The position numbers were made by a program, and so were the translations under genes. The notes under the pieces were generated by a model. The model was given only the letters and a program-made list of their open reading frames with translations, was not told the origin of the DNA and made no database searches. From Phycisphaeraceae bacterium (GTDB taxonomy: Bacteria > Planctomycetota > Phycisphaerae > Phycisphaerales > UBA1924): a stretch of 64,000 bases of DNA. The stretch is taken from NCBI GenBank assembly GCA_020639235.1, contig JACKHC010000001.1, positions 1,674,001 through 1,738,000 on the forward strand, read 5' to 3'. Of the stretch, positions 25,074 through 34,783 are shown piece by piece (within the stretch, counting starts at the first letter, position 1; every line of letters starts with the position of its first letter).

Positions 25074-25796
25074 ATGAGCGATCCGAGCGTCCAGACCGTC
25101 CGCGTGAACTTCGCGAGGCCCTTCCCTTTGTTCCCGCTGGCGCGTGTGTCGCTCCTGCCGCACGCGGTGCTCCCGCTCTTCATCTTCGAGAGGCGGTACC
25201 GCCAGATGGTCGAGCACGTGCTTGATACGCACGGCCAGATCGCGATGGCGGTCTTCCGGGGCGATGAGTACCGCTACAACTACGAGAACTCGCCCGCGAT
25301 TCAGCCCGCGGTGTGCATCGGTCAGATCACGCAGCACGAGCGGCGCGAGGACGGCACCTACCGCATCATGCTGCACGGTGTGTGCCGGGCACGCGTGATG
25401 GATGAACTCGCGCCAGACGATGAGCACCTGTATCGGCGCGCGGTGCTGCGCCCGATCGAGAAGGACGAGCAGGACGAGTCGCTCGTGCGGGTGCGCCGCG
25501 ATGTGCTGGAGCACCTCAAGTCCAAGCCGCTGGCCGATACGGGCGGGGCGAAGCGTGTGTTGTCGGCGCTGGATGAGCGCCCCGATCTGCCGACGCCGGC
25601 GATTCTGGAACTGATTACGCTTGGTGTCGTCGCGCCGATCGATGAAGGCGACACGCTGTACCGGTTGCTCGAAGAGGGCGATGCGGCGCAGCGGGCGCGG
25701 ATCATCAAGCAGACGCTGCGCGGGTACGAGCACCTGCTGGGCAAGGCGGTGGAGCAGTACGACCCCGAGGCCCCCAAGGGCGTTTCCTGGAACTAA
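25074..25796 (+). CDS. Lon N-terminal (LON substrate-binding) domain protein
   Basis: A 240-residue protein consisting only of the LON substrate-binding domain. FPLFPLARVSLLPHAVLPLFIFERRYRQM is the family N-terminus, followed by the beta-rich core and a helical C-terminal part. The AAA+ and protease domains of Lon are absent. Stand-alone LonN proteins are widespread, and their role is unclear. ATG25074 is preferred because of the TATCAT box and because residues encoded upstream are not conserved-looking. Confidence 0.9.
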   Translation: MSDPSVQTVRVNFARPFPLFPLARVSLLPHAVLPLFIFERRYRQMVEHVLDTHGQIAMAVFRGDEYRYNYENSPAIQPAVCIGQITQHERREDGTYRIMLHGVCRARVMDELAPDDEHLYRRAVLRPIEKDEQDESLVRVRRDVLEHLKSKPLADTGGAKRVLSALDERPDLPTPAILELITLGVVAPIDEGDTLYRLLEEGDAAQRARIIKQTLRGYEHLLGKAVEQYDPEAPKGVSWN

Positions 25797-25868
25797 CGCG
25801 ATTGCGGTACATTTGCCGATCGTTGCATCGACGGGGCACGCACCGCCCCCGATTGATTGGAGACAGCC

Positions 25869-26033
25869 ATGCGTGTGATCGCTGAATACCGTCGTCTGCT
25901 GTTTGCCGTAATGCTCATCGCTTGCGCCGGCGCTTCGCTATCGCTTGCGGCGTGCCACACCGTGGAGGGCGCGGGCAAGGACATCCAGGGGCTGGGTGAA
26001 GCGGTCGAGGACGCCGCCGACGGCGACGATTGA
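25869..26033 (+). CDS. Entericidin-like small lipoprotein
   Basis: A 54-residue lipoprotein. A signal peptide of about 28 residues ends in lipobox LAAC (26-29). The mature part CHTVEGAGKDIQGLGEAVEDAA is the typical entericidin A/B sequence. Entericidins are small envelope lipoproteins; EcnB is bacteriolytic in enterobacteria, but most relatives are uncharacterised. GGAG lies about 10 nt upstream of the ATG and a TACATT -10-like box at 25805-25810. No antidote-like partner of EcnA/EcnB type is adjacent. Confidence 0.85.
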   Translation: MRVIAEYRRLLFAVMLIACAGASLSLAACHTVEGAGKDIQGLGEAVEDAADGDD

Positions 26034-26104
26034 TCGATCGAATCCGATTTCGCGTAAGATGGTGTCAGTCAGGGGATGCGCTTTGAGCGCAGAAGGAGTG
26101 GCAC

Positions 26105-26272
26105 ATGCTTCGTTGGGCCGTCATCTTTTTCATCGTGGCGATCATCGCGGCGATTTTCGGGTTCGGGAACATCTCGGCCGCGGCGACCGACATCGCCAGA
26201 ATCCTGTTCTATATCTTCATCGTGATCTTCCTGATCTCGCTGGTGCTGGGTCTGGCGAAGGGCAAGAAGTAG
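26105..26272 (+). CDS. DUF1328 (YtjA-like) small membrane protein
   Basis: A 55-residue protein with two membrane helices. MLRWAVIFFIVAIIAAIFGFG...AAATDIARILFYIFIVIFLISLVLGL matches the DUF1328 family. AAGGAG lies about 6 nt upstream. The gene is 71 nt after the entericidin-like gene, and both families are small envelope-stress-type peptides. The last 56 nt overlap the 3' end of the convergent zinc-ribbon membrane-protein gene. Confidence 0.88.
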   Translation: MLRWAVIFFIVAIIAAIFGFGNISAAATDIARILFYIFIVIFLISLVLGLAKGKK

Positions 26273-27050
26273 GGGATCCGCACTCGGGGCAGGTTGTGGT
26301 GTCGGGCACGCCGGTGATGTCGTAGCCGCAGGTATTGCACCGGCCTGGGCCCTTGTATCGCCAGCGGCGGATGCGCCCGGGGATGGTGCAGAGCGACCAC
26401 GGCGCGGAGATGAGCAGCGCGAGGAGCGCGGTGGCCGCGAGTGTGTTGTGGAGGTAGCCGGACCAGATGATGTCGGACTCGGAGACGCTTCGTTCCTCGT
26501 ATCGCGGAACTGAAAACGACACCGATGCGGGTGATTTGAGTCGGCTGAGCAACGAACGATCTTTGAGTTGCGTCGGGTATTCGTCAGTGCGGTCGATAAT
26601 GTGATCAACATAGAGATCGATCGATTGCTGCAGTTGCGCCGGTGATGAAGCCAAGACAGCGACGGCGGTCACTTGCGATACTCGAAATCGGGTGGTGGGG
26701 GCGTACAGTCCGGTGTAGGTGTTGCCCTGCTGATTCTTGAACTGTGCGACATGGGGTTTATCGCCGGGCCACGGCTCCGGATTCGGGTGATCCGGCCTTG
26801 TCGTATAGAGAGTATTAGCGTTCTCATCGGCGTGGTAGTGGACCGCGTACTCGATCGTCGGGATGAACGAGCCGGGTCGTTCCTTCAACGAGGCCATGCC
26901 GCTGGCGATCTTGTCTGCAATCGTGGAATCCCCGGTCATGAGCAAACTGGTCGCGATCGCATTGGCATCGATATACAGGAGCATCGCCAGCACGGGCGGC
27001 GTGAGCGGGAAGCGGAGAATGGCTCGGATTGGTTTCCAGACCCAACGCAT
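26217..27050 (-). CDS. Membrane protein with C-terminal zinc ribbon, tandem copy B
   Basis: A 277-residue protein. An N-terminal membrane helix (about 13-35) leads to a large extracytoplasmic domain (about 45-190), then a second helix (about 203-222, LAATALLALLISAPWSLC) and a cytoplasmic zinc ribbon CNTCGYDITG...CPECG. It is a tandem paralogue of the next gene upstream (27063-27896); the last 60 residues are nearly identical while the extracytoplasmic domains differ widely. After the ribbon it has a Pro/Ser-rich tail that overlaps the DUF1328 gene on the other strand. Function unknown. Confidence 0.78.
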   Translation of the reverse strand: MRWVWKPIRAILRFPLTPPVLAMLLYIDANAIATSLLMTGDSTIADKIASGMASLKERPGSFIPTIEYAVHYHADENANTLYTTRPDHPNPEPWPGDKPHVAQFKNQQGNTYTGLYAPTTRFRVSQVTAVAVLASSPAQLQQSIDLYVDHIIDRTDEYPTQLKDRSLLSRLKSPASVSFSVPRYEERSVSESDIIWSGYLHNTLAATALLALLISAPWSLCTIPGRIRRWRYKGPGRCNTCGYDITGVPDTTTCPECGSPTSCPSPDPAPARSGRSR

Positions 27051-27062
27051 TCAGGGCTTCAC

Positions 27063-27896
27063 TCAAGGGGTGATGGTCTCGGTTGATACCGGCGTGCCAC
27101 ACTCGGGGCATGTCGTGGTATTGGGGACGGCGGTGATGTCGTAGCCGCAGGTGTTGCACCGGCCTGGACCCTTGTAGCGCCATCGACGGATACGCCCGGG
27201 TATGGTGCAGAGCGACCACGGCAGTGAGACGAGCAGCCCGAGGAGCGCGGCAGCGGCGAGTGTGTTATGGAAGACGCCGGACCAAAGAAGAAGGGACTCT
27301 TGAACCTTTCGTGACTCGTAATACTCCTTCTGCATCCCGAATTCCACAGGCCACTCGACAATCTCAGAATGAGTGATGGTTGTTCGGTCACGTAGCGACT
27401 TCAGAGTTTCTTGATCCTTGATATTGCACGCAAAGTGATCCGGAAACTCGGTCATCCACTCACTCAGCACCTTGAAACACCAATCAAGGGTGTCAGGCGA
27501 CTGGTTTGGCGGCGACTCGACTCTCGCCGACAGTGACCGTGTTGTGCGTGTCAGCGCAAAGAACCCGGTCTCTTTATCCCATCGATCAACATAGACCGTT
27601 CCCCAACTCGAGTACTCGGGGTCGAGCCGAGGCACTTGGCCACGAGGAAAGAGCGTCAGTCTGCCTTCGGCATTCGCGTAGATGTACGCGTCGGGTGAGA
27701 CGATGCCCCCACAGCCGAACATCGGTCCCGGCATCCCAAGTTTGGGGCGCAGCCATTCGCCGATCGTTGAAGTAGCCCACGATGAAGATGCGTCCGCGAT
27801 TCGGTATCCATCCCACGCCAGCAGCCCCGCCAGAACGATAGGCGTGAGCGGGAAGCGGAGGACCGCTCGCAGGACTCTCGTGGTGCGTCGGATCAT
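27063..27896 (-). CDS. Membrane protein with C-terminal zinc ribbon, tandem copy A
   Basis: A 277-residue protein with the same plan as its tandem copy: first helix about 13-30, extracytoplasmic domain, second helix (LAAAALLGLLVSLPWSLC) and ribbon CNTCGYDITA...CPECG, ending shortly after. The extracytoplasmic part has little similarity to copy B, so the two proteins may sense or bind different partners while sharing one cytoplasmic output module. Twelve nucleotides separate the copies. An AATAAT box lies 6 nt before the ATG. It starts 7 nt after the SemiSWEET stop. Confidence 0.78.
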   Translation of the reverse strand: MIRRTTRVLRAVLRFPLTPIVLAGLLAWDGYRIADASSSWATSTIGEWLRPKLGMPGPMFGCGGIVSPDAYIYANAEGRLTLFPRGQVPRLDPEYSSWGTVYVDRWDKETGFFALTRTTRSLSARVESPPNQSPDTLDWCFKVLSEWMTEFPDHFACNIKDQETLKSLRDRTTITHSEIVEWPVEFGMQKEYYESRKVQESLLLWSGVFHNTLAAAALLGLLVSLPWSLCTIPGRIRRWRYKGPGRCNTCGYDITAVPNTTTCPECGTPVSTETITP

Positions 27897-27903
27897 CGGT
27901 GGA

Positions 27904-28191
27904 TTATTCGCTGGCCGCGTCGCTCGGGTTCGATCGGCGGTACTTGATCGTCAGGATGACCACGGTGATCGCCAGCACGAGCGTGATGGCGTTCCACATG
28001 ATGATCGGCCATGAGCGGAGCATCATGCCGTAGGTGAGCCAGAAGACCACGCCCATGCCGAACATCGAGAAAGTGGGGAGCGAGATGTCGCGTGAGTGCT
28101 TGAGGCGGTAGAGGCGGACGACCTGCGGCACGAAGGCGAAGGTGGTCAGCGCGCCGGCGATGTAGCCGATGAGTTCGGTGGCGTTGAGCAT
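27904..28191 (-). CDS. SemiSWEET sugar transporter
   Basis: A 95-residue three-helix protein. TELIGYIAGALTTFAFVPQVVRLYR and the second-helix phrase SLPTFSMFGMGVVFWLTYG match the bacterial SemiSWEET (MtN3/saliva) family, which forms homodimeric sugar facilitators. The start at 28191 is preferred to 28200 because TACCTT lies 7 nt upstream and MLNATEL aligns with the family N-terminus. The substrate is unknown; glucose and sucrose are reported for relatives. Confidence 0.9.
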   Translation of the reverse strand: MLNATELIGYIAGALTTFAFVPQVVRLYRLKHSRDISLPTFSMFGMGVVFWLTYGMMLRSWPIIMWNAITLVLAITVVILTIKYRRSNPSDAASE

Positions 28192-28198
28192 GCCAGGC

Positions 28199-28204
28199 AA
28201 GGTA
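28199..28204 (-). promoter_or_regulatory. -10-like box TACCTT, 7 nt before the SemiSWEET ATG
   Basis: It fits the leaderless pattern seen elsewhere in the window. The box overlaps the alternative upstream ATG at 28200, which argues against that start. Confidence 0.5.
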
Positions 28205-28216
28205 TCCGAGCGGCGG

Positions 28217-29689
<1,473 letters not shown>

Positions 29690-29931
29690 GCCGGCCCCTT
29701 CCGCGGGCGTTGAGGGTCATCGGATCGGGGCATCCTACCCCCTCGGGTCACCCCCGGGAACGCGATAACGCATCCGAAACGGGGATGATTTCAAAAATCA
29801 TTGAAAATGATAGTCGGTCCGGCGGGCCGGATCGAGCCCGACCGTCGGTGGTCGGGTGATCGGACTTGAGTTGGGGGCATTCCGAGCCGATAGGGGCGAC
29901 GAAGCCGTTCCTCACTAACTGGAGCCGGTCG

Positions 29932-30855
29932 GTGAACAAACAGCCCCGCCCCCATGTCTCGCGAGCCATCCTGCACCTGCGTCGATCGATCTCGGTCGTG
30001 TCGCTGGTGCTCGCGTTAGCGTTGGTCGGTCAGGTGCTGGGGTGGGGAATCGTGCACTTCACGGAAGCACGTTTCGCCGACCTGAGCCATGAGGCGATCG
30101 AGCCGCCGGACGCGGTGCACGAACCGGTCGTTGTCGTCAACAACGAGAAGCCGAAGCAGGTCGCTTCGATGACGCCGAGCGAAGCCGAACAAGAGCCCGC
30201 GGATGTGAATCGCGTCGAGGGACGTGCCGCCGAGATGCTCAAGGGATTCCTGAATCTCACGCAGACGGTCGGCATCATCATGAGCATCACGCTCGTTGTG
30301 CTGATGCTGCAGGCGGTATCTGTGGCGGGTGGCGCCTCGATTCCGGGTGTCGAGATGGCGGTAACGGCCACGACCTGGGCGATCATCCTGGCGCTCTTGT
30401 GCGTGCCGATGTCGATGATCATACCCGAGGCGCAGTACCCGGGTGTGTTTGTTTCCTATCAGACCATCGCCGACGCGAGCGAGGCGTACCGCACGCACGC
30501 GCCGAACGCGCCGGGCTTCGTGGGGTTCTGGGTGCGTTTCGCGATCCTGCCTCTCGTGCTCATCGTGGGGCTGACAGCGCTGGTGCTGCGCTTCCGAGCG
30601 GGTGTGAACGCGGGCATCATCATCACCAGCGTGTCGGAACTCGAGGAGCGACTCGAACGCGAGATGCGCAGCCGGAAGGTCGGCCATCTCACGGCGCCGC
30701 GGGCCGTCGGCGCACTCAATCAGGTGATCGGTGAGACGGGCGGGCTCTCGGCGCCGCCCCCGAGCCAGTACGACGCTCCGCTACGACCGACAGGAACGGA
30801 TGATGGTGGCGGTGGGGGGGCGCAGTCTCCGCAGCGTCGCATCAGGCCGATCTGA
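29932..30855 (+). CDS. Polytopic membrane protein, unknown function
   Basis: A 307-residue protein with four likely membrane helices (about 20-40, 100-122, 133-155 and 201-220) and a periplasmic or cytoplasmic linker between helix 1 and 2 containing VVVVNNEKPK. The C-terminus is helical and charged (SELEERLEREMRSRK), then Pro/Gly-rich. GTG29932 is chosen because GGAG lies 8 nt before it; a TTG at 29866 lacks support. It converges on flgH with only 9 nt between stops, but no flagellar family is recognised. Confidence 0.6.
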   Translation: MNKQPRPHVSRAILHLRRSISVVSLVLALALVGQVLGWGIVHFTEARFADLSHEAIEPPDAVHEPVVVVNNEKPKQVASMTPSEAEQEPADVNRVEGRAAEMLKGFLNLTQTVGIIMSITLVVLMLQAVSVAGGASIPGVEMAVTATTWAIILALLCVPMSMIIPEAQYPGVFVSYQTIADASEAYRTHAPNAPGFVGFWVRFAILPLVLIVGLTALVLRFRAGVNAGIIITSVSELEERLEREMRSRKVGHLTAPRAVGALNQVIGETGGLSAPPPSQYDAPLRPTGTDDGGGGGAQSPQRRIRPI

Positions 30856-30864
30856 GCGAGGGCA

Positions 30865-31659
30865 TCAGAACGCGAAGATGGTGTCGAAGATCTTGGTGAG
30901 GATGCCCTTCTCGGCGTTCTTGGCCACGGTCCCCTTGTTCTCGATCACGAGATTCAGGTCGAACATCTGGTTGGATTGCACGGTGTTGAAGTTGGTGATG
31001 TCCTCGGGGCGGCAGACGCCGGACAGCACCATCACCTGATCCTCGTCATCGGTCTTGATCGCGGTGCGTGCCTCCAGCAGCAGTGTGCCGTTGGGCTTCA
31101 CCTCCAGGACGCGGGCGGTCAGGCGTGCCGTGAGTTTGTCGTCGCGCTTGTACTTGCCCTCGCCGTCGTAGGTGCTCTCGAAGTCGAAGTTGACCTTGGG
31201 CAGATTTGACTCGCGTCCGTTCTCGGCGCGGAGCTCGGTGAGCAGTTTGACGAGGTCGGGAAACGAGACAACCTGCCCGTTCGCGTCGACGGACTTGTCG
31301 CCTTCCAGCTTCTGCGTGCGGTCGATCTGCGAACGCTCGGAGATGATGATCGTCACGAGATCGTTCTGCTTGAAGGTCACCGGTTCGGGCGGTTCGACAT
31401 GAAAGAGACTGACCGCCTGTGTCGGGGCCGGCGTCGCCGCGGGGCGAACAACCTCGCCGGAGGGCGCTTCGGTCCCGGAGTCGTCATCGGTGGCGGCCGC
31501 GGGACCTGGCTGGCCCGGAGCCGACCCGTTCCCGGACGGGCGCATCATCGGGCCAGTGTTCCGCGCGGGCGCGACGGGGCGTTCGTAGAGACTCTGGGCC
31601 GCTGCGGGCATAGTCAGGAGCGCCATCGCGAGGACTGTTGAGGTTGCTCTGAAAATCAT
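30865..31659 (-). CDS. flgH: Flagellar L-ring protein FlgH
   Basis: FlgH forms the outer-membrane L ring around the rod. The 264-residue product has the FlgH core: VTFKQNDLVTIIISERSQ, an FDFESTYDGEGKY stretch, the NGTLLLEARTAIK strand, VMVLSGVCRPEDI and a final DLNLVIENKGTVAK. The N-terminus is a signal peptide ending AAAQS and has no lipobox Cys, unlike FlgH of proteobacteria, which is a lipoprotein. A Pro/Ala-rich linker (about 25-85) precedes the core. It is last in the leftward flgF-flgG-flgA-flgH operon. Confidence 0.93.
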   Translation of the reverse strand: MIFRATSTVLAMALLTMPAAAQSLYERPVAPARNTGPMMRPSGNGSAPGQPGPAAATDDDSGTEAPSGEVVRPAATPAPTQAVSLFHVEPPEPVTFKQNDLVTIIISERSQIDRTQKLEGDKSVDANGQVVSFPDLVKLLTELRAENGRESNLPKVNFDFESTYDGEGKYKRDDKLTARLTARVLEVKPNGTLLLEARTAIKTDDEDQVMVLSGVCRPEDITNFNTVQSNQMFDLNLVIENKGTVAKNAEKGILTKIFDTIFAF

Positions 31660-31686
31660 GATGTTCTCGCTCCGGTAGATGTCTGA

Positions 31687-32745
31687 TTAGTTGCCGCTCG
31701 CAAGGGGCGTGCCGCCGAGTTCGAGTACGACGGAGTTGTCTCCATCGATGCGCGCCATAAATGAGTTGGCCGAGCCCTCACGGCGGACCTCGATGACCTC
31801 ACCCTTCTTGCCCGATCCTCGCGCTCGGGCCTGCATCTGCAGGGCGATTCCGCCGTTCAGGCACTGCACGCGGACGAGTGCCCCGCGGCGCACAAGGATG
31901 GGTGACTCCAGTTGATTGGCGCGGATCACGGTGCCGGCCTTGAGATCGGTCCGGGCCACCGCGCCAATGGCGTCGCTGACGTCGGTCAGCAGCGCTGCGC
32001 CGCCCCCCTCGACCCACATCCGCCGGACGGTGACATCATTCGGGGTGATCGCCGACTTCCGGGCCACATCGCTTGCGACAACGATGGTGTCCCGGCGGAG
32101 TTCGATGGAGACGCCGAGGGCACATGCCTGATCGACCGACTCACCCGTGTAGATGCGGACATTGACACCCTGCTTGGCTGAGTTCGCGCTGGTGCCGGTC
32201 ATGACGACCACACGGCGCCCGAGCTCGAGCTGGTCGAGGAACTCATTGTCGCGCTCATCAAAGAGCAGTCGGAGGTCATCGAGCGGCACGCCGTACAGCC
32301 GCGAGAGCGCCTGCGCCACACGCAGACGAATCGTGGCGGGCCCTTCATCGAGAACCACGCGTGCCTCCTCGGCCGCTTCGTCCTTGGTTGATTCGTGCGT
32401 GACCGGCTCGGCCGAACCGAGCAGGCGGACGACGCAGCTCGAACCGGACATCGCGATCGGGGCGGGGTTGACGCCCGCGTCCTGCAGGGCGTCCCGGAGG
32501 TCCTTGAGTGAGACCTCGATCCACACCCTGCCGAGGGCGGCTTCGCCCGCGTGCGGAACAACCACCACGCCCGCATGAGATTGCGCGTGCTCGCCGACGA
32601 GCATCGCGACATCGCCCACCGTCACGGGGCGATCCGCCGGCACCGCGGCGCCGGGTCGGAGTGTGATCGAGTCGGCATGCGCGTGGCGCACAAGCATCGA
32701 CATCAATGCGAGCGTGAGGAGCGGGATGATCGTCCTTTGCGTCAT
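31687..32745 (-). CDS. flgA: Flagellar P-ring assembly chaperone FlgA
   Basis: FlgA is a periplasmic chaperone for P-ring (FlgI) assembly. The 352-residue product has a signal peptide (cleavage near AHADS), an extended N-terminal region with VTVGDVAMLVG, and the C-terminal SAF/ChapFlgA domain (about 210-350) with DVARKSAITPNDVTVRRMWVEG and LKAGTVIRANQLE. It is longer than the roughly 220-residue enterobacterial protein. The gene lies between flgG (3-nt gap) and flgH (27-nt gap), the same local order as in many diderm flagellar loci. Confidence 0.92.
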   Translation of the reverse strand: MTQRTIIPLLTLALMSMLVRHAHADSITLRPGAAVPADRPVTVGDVAMLVGEHAQSHAGVVVVPHAGEAALGRVWIEVSLKDLRDALQDAGVNPAPIAMSGSSCVVRLLGSAEPVTHESTKDEAAEEARVVLDEGPATIRLRVAQALSRLYGVPLDDLRLLFDERDNEFLDQLELGRRVVVMTGTSANSAKQGVNVRIYTGESVDQACALGVSIELRRDTIVVASDVARKSAITPNDVTVRRMWVEGGGAALLTDVSDAIGAVARTDLKAGTVIRANQLESPILVRRGALVRVQCLNGGIALQMQARARGSGKKGEVIEVRREGSANSFMARIDGDNSVVLELGGTPLASGN

Positions 32746-32748
32746 GGC

Positions 32749-33555
32749 TTACCGCCTCAGTTGGGCCGCGGCCTGCAGCGTTTCATCGGCGGCGCGGATG
32801 ACCTGCGAGTTCATCTCGAACGCGCGCTGTGTGCGGATGAGCGAGATGAGCTCCCGCGTCGGATCGACATTTGACGACTCGATGAAGCCACCGAGCAGCT
32901 GACCCAGCCCCTGCTCGCCGGGATTGGCAAGAATCTCCGGGCCGGACGCCTCGGTCGCCGTAAAGAGCGTCTCGCCGATCTGTGTCAGACCGGCTGGGTT
33001 GATGAAGTTCGCGATCTGGATCTGGCCCGCGGTGCCGAGCGCGCCCGTCTGATCGACGAAGTTCACGGTTCCGTCCCCGGCGATCGAGATCTCGGTCGCT
33101 TCAGGGGGAATCGTGATATTGGGCTCGAGCCGCCTGCCCTGGTCGGTCGCAAGCACGAGTTCGCCGTCGGCGTTGCGCGTGAAGTGGCCGGCGCGGGTGT
33201 ACGCGAAGCCGCCGCCGCGCTCCGGTTCGATCTGCACTTTGAAGAACCCGTCGCCCTCGATGGCGACGTCGAGCGGGCGCCCAGGGGACGGGAGGATCGA
33301 GCCCTGCTCGAATGAGAGTTGCGTGCCCGAGACCTGGACGCCCAGACCGACATACAACCCTGTCGGGCGCTGGTCGCCGTTGGCGTTCTCGGTGCCCGGT
33401 GTCGCGCGTTCGAGGTAGAGCAAGTCCTGAAAGTTCACGCGGCTGGCGCGGAACCCGGTGGTGTTGACGTTCGCCAGGTTGTTGGCCGTCACATCGAGTT
33501 CGGTGTTGAGCGAGCTGAGGCCGGTCGATGCGGAGTGGAGTGCGATCAGTGCCAT
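32749..33555 (-). CDS. flgG: Flagellar distal rod protein FlgG
   Basis: FlgG builds the distal rod. The 268-residue product begins with the axial-protein motif STGLSSLNTELDVTANNLANVNTTGFRAS and has the FlgG-like LYVGLGVQVSGTQLSFEQGSI, the D1 strand VAIEGDGFFKV and the C-terminal coiled-coil ELISLIRTQRAFEMNSQVIRAADETLQ. Size suits the family (about 260). It follows flgF by 88 nt on the same strand. Confidence 0.95.
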   Translation of the reverse strand: MALIALHSASTGLSSLNTELDVTANNLANVNTTGFRASRVNFQDLLYLERATPGTENANGDQRPTGLYVGLGVQVSGTQLSFEQGSILPSPGRPLDVAIEGDGFFKVQIEPERGGGFAYTRAGHFTRNADGELVLATDQGRRLEPNITIPPEATEISIAGDGTVNFVDQTGALGTAGQIQIANFINPAGLTQIGETLFTATEASGPEILANPGEQGLGQLLGGFIESSNVDPTRELISLIRTQRAFEMNSQVIRAADETLQAAAQLRR

Positions 33556-33643
33556 TCGTGTTCCGTTTCCTATTGAGACCTAGAAGGCGCCCGAGCAGGC
33601 GGCGGCATAGTCCGACCCGCCCGCCCGGGACGCGCGTTCCTCT

Positions 33644-34417
33644 TTATGTCACTCGCCCGAGCTGGCTGATCGCCATGCCCATGGTGTTGTCGAAGTACGA
33701 GATCATCCTGAGATTGCCCTGCACGGCCCGAGAGGCGCTGGTCACCTGCATCAGCGCGCTGATCGGGTTCACGCCCGACATCTCGACCGCGCCTTGCTTG
33801 ATCGATCCGGTGCCCGCGGTGCGAGACTCGCTCACCGGCCCGTGCGTCCGGAACAGCCCGTTGCCCTCGCGGACCATCGCGCCGGCGTTCGGGACGGACC
33901 ACAAGCCGATTTTCGCAACGGCCGCGCCGTTCTGACGCACCGTGCCGTCCGATGCGATGTTTACCGCAGCATCGCGGTTGAGTTGTATTTCGCCGTCGCC
34001 CGTGTCGAGCACCGGCGCGCCATCGGTGGCGCGGACCAGCATGCCCGACGCGTTGAGTGTGAGTCGCCCGTCGCGCGTCAAGCGGATCGGGTCGTCCGAG
34101 TCGCCCATGCGCACGGCGAAGAAGCCCTCGCCCTCGATGCCGAGGTCGAGCGGCCCGCCCGTCACTTCGAGCGCCGAGGGGGTCTGGTCGATTCGCGTCG
34201 GGAGGGGCATGACGCCGCCGCCCAGCCGTTCGAGCATCGCGTTGGAGTCGAGCATCGCCAGATTGTCCTCCTGACGCACCGCCTGGCGCGTGCGGATAGA
34301 GAACATGTCGGGCTTGAATCCGGCGGTCGTCACGTTGGCGAGGTTGTTGGAATACACATCCTGGCGCGCCATGTTCGTCAGTGCGCCCGACGCGGAGACA
34401 TACAGACCGTAGTTCAT
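33644..34417 (-). CDS. flgF: Flagellar proximal rod protein FlgF
   Basis: FlgF is a proximal-rod protein. The 257-residue product opens MNYGLYVSASGALTNMARQDVYSNNLANVTTAGFKPD, has the axial D1 segment LDLGIEGEGFFAV, and ends with SALMQVTSASRAVQGNLRMISYFDNTMGMAISQLGRV. It is the first recognised flagellar gene of the leftward operon, but its ATG overlaps the stop of a short upstream gene (ATGA), so translation is coupled to that gene. Confidence 0.94.
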   Translation of the reverse strand: MNYGLYVSASGALTNMARQDVYSNNLANVTTAGFKPDMFSIRTRQAVRQEDNLAMLDSNAMLERLGGGVMPLPTRIDQTPSALEVTGGPLDLGIEGEGFFAVRMGDSDDPIRLTRDGRLTLNASGMLVRATDGAPVLDTGDGEIQLNRDAAVNIASDGTVRQNGAAVAKIGLWSVPNAGAMVREGNGLFRTHGPVSESRTAGTGSIKQGAVEMSGVNPISALMQVTSASRAVQGNLRMISYFDNTMGMAISQLGRVT

Positions 34418-34638
34418 CGCGCACCCCCGGCGCCCAAGGCGCCCGCCGGCTCGCCCGCGAAGCCTCCGTGCGCATCCGACCGATCGACGCCTCCCTGCGT
34501 CGACATCACGAGATGGAGAGCGGCGGCGGCTCGGGCCATCGCCACAATCCGCGCGCCCACATCGTGACCCGGCGCGTCCTTGCGCCGCTCACACCTCTCG
34601 GTTCCACCGACTTGTCCCGCCGTCCCGGCGTCCCGCAT
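34414..34638 (-). CDS. Unrecognised 74-residue protein heading the flgF operon
   Basis: The product is small, Ala/Gly/Arg-rich, with a hydrophobic-helical stretch GARIVAMARAAAALHLVM in the middle. No family is recognised. Two things support a real gene: a perfect AGGAGG lies 7 nt before the ATG at 34638, and the stop overlaps the flgF start as ATGA. A sigma-54-like promoter 43 nt upstream would transcribe it first. It may be a flagellar assembly or regulatory peptide, or a leader whose translation controls flgF. Confidence 0.55.
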   Translation of the reverse strand: MRDAGTAGQVGGTERCERRKDAPGHDVGARIVAMARAAAALHLVMSTQGGVDRSDAHGGFAGEPAGALGAGGAR

Positions 34639-34680
34639 GACTCGGCCTCCTGCCGAAGTGTTCGTTCGTATGGATACACC

Positions 34681-34695
34681 ACAAACAGCGTGCCA
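34681..34695 (-). promoter_or_regulatory. Sigma-54-like promoter of the flgF operon
   Basis: On the minus strand TGGCACG is followed by four bases and TTGT. The -24 element is perfect; the -12 element differs from TTGC by one base (GT for GC), which may weaken it. It lies in the divergent region between the xerC/D-like gene and flgF. Confidence 0.55.
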
Positions 34696-34783
34696 ACGGG
34701 CACGGGTGGGATCGATGTGCGCCCGGCGCACTTTCCGCGCCGATTGCACAAACTCGCTTCAACGGACCGATCAACCCCTTGCC

